DNA of 7,528 nucleotides from the NCBI GenBank assembly GCA_024641205.1, contig JAHEDM010000114.1, positions 1 through 7,528 of the forward strand. The letters are read 5' to 3'. The translations under genes and the position numbers were made by a program. Shown here piece by piece: positions 6,006-7,528 of this stretch; position 1 is the first letter of the stretch, and each line of letters starts with the position of its first letter. This stretch comes from Actinomycetes bacterium. GTDB lineage: Bacteria; Actinomycetota; Acidimicrobiia; Spongiisociales; UBA4744. The notes beneath the pieces are model-generated. The model did no database searches. It saw nothing but the letters and a program-made list of their open reading frames with translations, and had not been told where the DNA came from.

Positions 6006-6923
6006 ATGGATCCCAAATTATTCGCCGTTGGATCGGTCTTCGTGGCCATGTCGGGGCTGGTGCTCTGGGTTGGTTTTGGGATCGTGCGAGCCCGCAAAGC
6101 CGCTACCGAGCGGCTGGCCGTCTACGGCTCGGCCGAACTCATCCGCGAGGAAACCCTGAAGAAGCCGGTCGCCGAGCGTGCTATTGCCCCCGTCTTCCTG
6201 GCCGTTGGTCGGACGCTGGCCCGGTTCACTCCGGTGGGTTGGTTGAAGAAAACACAGCGGCGGATCGTCCTCGCCGGTAGCCCTGGGAACCTCGACGCCA
6301 ACTCATGGGCCGTCATCAAGCTGATGACCTCCGTCGGTGCCATTATCTTGTGGTTCTTCCTGCAGGGTGGCCTGGAACTCCGCATGAAAGTCTTGTCCTT
6401 TGCTTTGCTGGCGATCCTCGGTTTCTTTGGGCCAGACGTGTGGTTGACCCGCAAGATCGACGACCGGCGTCTCGCCATGCAAAGGGCGCTCCCGGATGTG
6501 CTCGACCTGCTGGTGATCAGTGTCGAGGCGGGACTCGGATTTGACTCGGCTTTGGCCCGGGTCGTTGGGACCGTGCCGGGGCCCCTTTCGGAGGAATTCT
6601 TCCGCATGTTGCAGGAGACCCGCGTAGGTGTGAGCCGTCGCGACGCCATGCGCCATCTCACCGACCGCACCGACCTGGATGAGCTTCGCTCGTTCCTGTT
6701 GGCCATGATGCAGGCCGAGGCATTCGGTGTTGCGATCGCTCAGGTATTGCGCGTGCAAGCCGACGAGATGCGAATCCAACGCCGCCAGCGAGCCCAGGAG
6801 AAAGCCTTTGCCGCACCTGTGAAGATGGTTTTCCCGTTGGTGTTCTGTATCTTCCCGGCGCTGTTCATCGTCTTGCTCGGCCCGGCGGCTATTCAGATCT
6901 ACAACACCTTCACTGAGATGTAG
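6006..6923 (+). CDS. tadC: TadC, second platform protein of the Tad/Flp pilus machine
   Basis: A 305-residue membrane protein of the type II secretion F family, usual TadC length. An N-terminal helix (about 4-26) is followed by a basic cytoplasmic stretch, a helix pair (about 101-120 and 126-147), the F domain (about 155-265) with the hallmark ALPDVLDLLVISVEAGLGFD (161-180) and a later QAEAFGVAIAQVLRVQADEM stretch (236-255), and a C-terminal helix (about 272-297, VFPLVFCIFPALFIVLLGP). The QAEAFG-x-x-IAQVLR pattern is characteristic of TadC as opposed to TadB. It forms the inner membrane platform together with TadB, working with the CpaF ATPase. ATG 6006 follows directly on the TAA of the fusion gene (6003-6005), so the two are probably translated in step. 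No separate strong binding site is visible; the nearest purine-rich run is GAGG at 5997-6000. Confidence 0.94.
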   Translation: MDPKLFAVGSVFVAMSGLVLWVGFGIVRARKAATERLAVYGSAELIREETLKKPVAERAIAPVFLAVGRTLARFTPVGWLKKTQRRIVLAGSPGNLDANSWAVIKLMTSVGAIILWFFLQGGLELRMKVLSFALLAILGFFGPDVWLTRKIDDRRLAMQRALPDVLDLLVISVEAGLGFDSALARVVGTVPGPLSEEFFRMLQETRVGVSRRDAMRHLTDRTDLDELRSFLLAMMQAEAFGVAIAQVLRVQADEMRIQRRQRAQEKAFAAPVKMVFPLVFCIFPALFIVLLGPAAIQIYNTFTEM

Positions 6924-6928
6924 AAGGG
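6922..6928 (+). promoter_or_regulatory. Ribosome binding site that sets the start of the last gene
   Basis: AGAAGGG overlaps the last two bases of the tadC stop codon (TAG 6921-6923) and lies 5 bases before GTG 6934. It decides for this GTG, since the frame stays open further upstream inside tadC. Confidence 0.5.
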
Positions 6929-6933
6929 CCGGC

Positions 6934-7528
6934 GTGGCCGCCGCAACAACGGGTTCGCTTCCGCCGCTGTGGCGACGGCTCTCGGTACGCCATCTCCTAT
7001 TGCTCGCTCCGTGGATCGGGATTGTGATCGGAGCTGCTCGGCCGATTCGTGACAACTCGTTTCTCTGGCATATCCGGGCGGGCGATCTCCAGCTGACATC
7101 GGGTGTCGTGCTCAGCACCGATCCGTTTTCCCTGACAATGTCCGGAGAACCCTGGCGCACGCAGTCGTGGCTCGCCGACCTGCTGTACGGCTCGCTCGAA
7201 CGGGCAACTGGTGGGCTCGGGTGGGTGCCCTGGCTGCTGATCGTTTGCGGCGGGCTAGTTCTCGCCCTGGTCGGCTACGTCGGGTTTCGTCGAGTATCCA
7301 ACCCAATACCGGTAGCCCTCGCCTTGGTCGCCCTCATGTGGCTGGGGCTGCCCAATCTAGTGCCGAGGCCCGTACTGTTCTCGCTCGTCCTGCTGGCTCT
7401 GCTGATGGTGGTCCTCGAGATACAAGCGGACTGGCCCCTTCCGTTGATTCTGTGGGTGTGGGCGGGCGTGCATGGATCCTTCGTTCTGGGGCTCGGCCTC
7501 CTCATCCTTGATGCTCTGCGGCGACGCA
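6934..7528 (+). CDS. Polytopic membrane protein of unknown function, N-terminal part (3' end outside window)
   Basis: An open frame from GTG 6934 runs off the right end; 198 codons are visible. It begins with a short N-terminus and a hydrophobic stretch (about 23-37, LLLLAPWIGIVIGAA). A conserved-looking soluble segment follows, FLWHIRAGD ... STDPFSLTMSGEPWRTQSWLAD (about residues 44-80), then several membrane helices separated by an N-x-V-P-R-P motif (about 136-141) and W-V-W-A-G-V-H-G (about 174-181). The combination of W-H-x-x-x-G-D, D-P-F-S with G-x-P-W, an R-P motif and a late W-x-x-x-H-G is known from a large group of uncharacterised bacterial integral membrane proteins that resemble GT-C type glycosyltransferases. 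That resemblance is from memory of the motifs, not a search. It starts 10 bases after tadC, so it is probably cotranscribed and may modify surface material, but a role in pilus glycosylation is speculation. Confidence 0.7.
   Translation, partial: MAAATTGSLPPLWRRLSVRHLLLLAPWIGIVIGAARPIRDNSFLWHIRAGDLQLTSGVVLSTDPFSLTMSGEPWRTQSWLADLLYGSLERATGGLGWVPWLLIVCGGLVLALVGYVGFRRVSNPIPVALALVALMWLGLPNLVPRPVLFSLVLLALLMVVLEIQADWPLPLILWVWAGVHGSFVLGLGLLILDALRRR

Noticed and set aside
7167..7511. + strand open frame of 114 codons near the right end
   Set aside because: It lies in another frame of the membrane protein starting at 6934, whose hydrophobic pattern and motifs are far more convincing.

Overview
The window reads as moderately GC-rich bacterial chromosome, most likely from an actinomycete-type, single-membrane organism. 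This rests on an S1 ribosomal protein end with a long acidic tail, a Tad/Flp pilus assembly locus with no secretin gene visible, GTG starts and tightly packed genes. An Acidimicrobiia-like lineage would fit, but that placement is only a guess. All supported genes lie on the + strand.

Layout. Bases 2-241 are the 3' end of a gene for an S1-domain protein, probably ribosomal protein S1 (rpsA). A 284-base non-coding stretch (242-525) follows, with a possible promoter, several short inverted repeats and one doubtful mini-ORF. Five genes of a Tad/Flp-type pilus assembly machine come next: cpaB/rcpC (526-1401), cpaE/tadZ (1403-2602), cpaF/tadA (2677-4047), a tadB gene fused to an extracytoplasmic von Willebrand factor A domain (4044-6005), and tadC (6006-6923). 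A polytopic membrane protein starts at GTG 6934 and runs off the right end of the window.

How they fit together. CpaF is the hexameric ATPase that drives pilin polymerisation. The TadB and TadC F-domain proteins form the membrane platform it acts on. CpaE is a MinD-like ATPase with a degenerate receiver domain that probably places the machine in the cell. CpaB is a membrane-anchored SAF/RcpC protein facing outward. Gaps between these genes are 1 base, 74 bases, a 4-base overlap, 0 bases and 10 bases, so they are probably transcribed together.

The most notable feature is the TadB fusion. A signal peptide, a vWA domain with a complete MIDAS metal site and a Pro/Thr-rich stalk precede the TadB membrane platform in one unbroken reading frame. 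This puts a potential ligand-binding domain outside the cell, attached directly to the pilus motor. No Flp pilin, prepilin peptidase, secretin or TadE/F pseudopilin gene is visible here, so these must lie outside the window or be absent.
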